Shown in pieces: positions 6,873 through 7,909 of a DNA stretch of 7,909 nucleotides. The translations under genes were made by a program, and so were the position numbers. Each line of letters starts with the position of its first letter. The first letter of the stretch is position 1. This DNA comes from Deltaproteobacteria bacterium (GTDB lineage Bacteria; Desulfobacterota_B; Binatia; UBA9968). The stretch covers positions 1 to 7,909 of the forward strand of contig VBKY01000408.1 of the NCBI GenBank assembly GCA_005879255.1, written 5' to 3'. Below the pieces are notes generated by a model. That model was not told where the DNA came from and searched no databases. It saw only the letters and a list, made by a program, of their open reading frames with translations.

Positions 6873-6975
6873 TGGCGATAGTCGTATCACGCGAGAACGT
6901 AGGCTAATTGTCACTTATGCCCAGAGTCCTCTCCGGCCGCGATGTCCATTGTAGGACGGCATGGCCGTGTGCGAT

Positions 6976-7909
6976 CTACCTTGCGCTCGAAATTCCGTCC
7001 TCGGCAGCTGTTCCTTCCCCGGCTACCTGCTCATGGATAACCTTGTGCAGCACGCGACCGCGTTCGGTCTCCAGAACGGACTTGGCATCGACACGCGCGA
7101 ACAAATCAATCAGGAGAGCGATTAGACCGGTCCATCCGGTCTGATGGCTGGCACCGAGGCCGGCGCCGTTGTCACCGTGGAAATACTCGTAAAATAGAAT
7201 AAGGTCGCGCCAGTGCGGATCTTCCTGGAACTTGACGCTGCCGCCGTAGACCGGCCGACGTCCCTTGGGGTCGCGCAACAAAATCCCCGCCAATCGACGC
7301 ACGATTTCCCGGGCCACTTCGAACAGCGTTAGCTGGCGGCCTGATCCAGTCGGGCATTCCACCTTGAACTCGTCGCCGTAGAATGCGTACAGGTTCATCA
7401 ATGCGCGGACGATCAGCGTATTGACCGGCATCCATACCGGACCGCGCCAGTTGGAGTTGCCGCCGAACATGCCGGTATTCGATTCCGCCGGCAGGTATTG
7501 AACTTTGTACTCCTGACCACCTGCTCGAAAAACAAACGGGTGCTCCAGGTGATAGCGGGACAGCGACCGAATGCCGTATGGCTCGAGAAACTCCTTCTCA
7601 TCGAGCAGGTAGGCCAGCACTCGCTCGAGCTTTTTTTTGTTCACGATAGATAACAGCCGCCGTTCCTTATAGCCGACGAAACCGGCATCGGTCGGCGCAA
7701 CATGGGAAGCCAGCTCGGGATGGCGCTTGCGAAAAAGCGCGATCATTTCCACCAGCTTGGGGTAGCGCACGGTAAAATCCGCCTCAAACACGGTGGACGC
7801 GCACAGTGGCAGCAGGCCGACCATGGATCTGACCTTCAATCGCATAGCGTTGCGATCGGGGAGCCGCAGCAGATCGTAAAAAAATCCATCCTGCTCGTCC
7901 CACATCTCG
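6976..7909 (-). CDS. GH63-type glucosidase, C-terminal part (partial, start beyond right edge)
   Basis: The frame is open to the window edge (the codon before Met at 7905 is GAG), so only about 310 C-terminal residues are present of a family usually about 850-900 long. The sequence belongs to the bacterial GH63/mannosylglycerate-hydrolase-like glucosidases with an (alpha/alpha)6 barrel. Landmarks in order are MWDEQDGFFYDL, LPAESNTGMFGGNSNWRGP, VWMPVNTLIVRAL, FKVECPTGSGRQLTL, FQEDPHWRDLILFYEYFHGD and GAGLGASHQTGWTGL. The FYEYFHGD region probably carries one catalytic carboxylate by analogy with the family; the other would lie outside the window. These enzymes hydrolyse alpha-glucosyl or related linkages in small sugars or compatible solutes; the substrate cannot be read here. 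No signal peptide can be assessed. The stop is TAG at 6976-6978, followed by 190 bp before the MlaC-like gene. Confidence 0.9.
   Translation of the reverse strand, partial: EMWDEQDGFFYDLLRLPDRNAMRLKVRSMVGLLPLCASTVFEADFTVRYPKLVEMIALFRKRHPELASHVAPTDAGFVGYKERRLLSIVNKKKLERVLAYLLDEKEFLEPYGIRSLSRYHLEHPFVFRAGGQEYKVQYLPAESNTGMFGGNSNWRGPVWMPVNTLIVRALMNLYAFYGDEFKVECPTGSGRQLTLFEVAREIVRRLAGILLRDPKGRRPVYGGSVKFQEDPHWRDLILFYEYFHGDNGAGLGASHQTGWTGLIALLIDLFARVDAKSVLETERGRVLHKVIHEQVAGEGTAAEDGISSAR

Noticed and set aside
6933..6967. Imperfect hairpin after the glucosidase stop (CGGCC/GGCCG and GTCC/GGAC arms)
   Set aside because: Large internal loop and no T-run on the minus strand, so it is not a supported intrinsic terminator.

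Overview
The window reads as mid-GC (mid-to-upper 50s %, by eye) chromosomal DNA of a Gram-negative bacterium, most likely a proteobacterium or a proteobacteria-like lineage. The reasons are an MlaC/Ttg2D-type periplasmic lipid-transport protein, an exported lytic transglycosylase, an MscS channel with a signal peptide and periplasmic domain, and a lone EAL domain. I cannot fix the taxon from the sequence. No insertion sequence, phage gene, tRNA, rRNA or CRISPR array is visible.

Every gene I can support lies on the minus strand, so the window is read right to left. (1) 7909-6976: C-terminal part of a GH63-type glucosidase that enters from beyond the right edge. (2) 6785-6162: orphan MlaC/Ttg2D-like protein, preceded by an intergenic region with a perfect palindrome at 6857-6872. 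(3) 6024-5643: small secreted protein of unknown function, broken by an apparent one-base insertion. (4) 5602-4328: lytic transglycosylase, 40 bp downstream of the small gene and probably its operon partner. (5) 4078-3298: EAL-domain c-di-GMP phosphodiesterase, split by an apparent one-base deletion. (6) about 3244-3085: C-terminal remnant of a universal stress protein with its own frameshift. (7) 2780-1101: MscS-family mechanosensitive channel with a second exact copy of the palindrome upstream (2945-2960). (8) 1120-11: histidine-bearing multi-pass membrane protein that overlaps the channel gene by 20 bp and is probably co-translated with it.

The common theme is the cell envelope and stress: lipid trafficking, murein cleavage, osmotic gating, c-di-GMP signalling and a stress-protein remnant. 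The most unusual signal is an 18-bp sequence, TATTGGACTTTAGTCCAA, found identically in two intergenic regions about 3.9 kb apart, upstream of the MlaC-like gene and the MscS gene. It looks like a transcription-factor operator linking two envelope genes. The second point is a cluster of frame breaks in otherwise well-conserved genes. Two of them can be repaired by one base in a short homopolymer, so read error and true gene decay must be separated before biology is inferred. I see no clear new multi-gene system.
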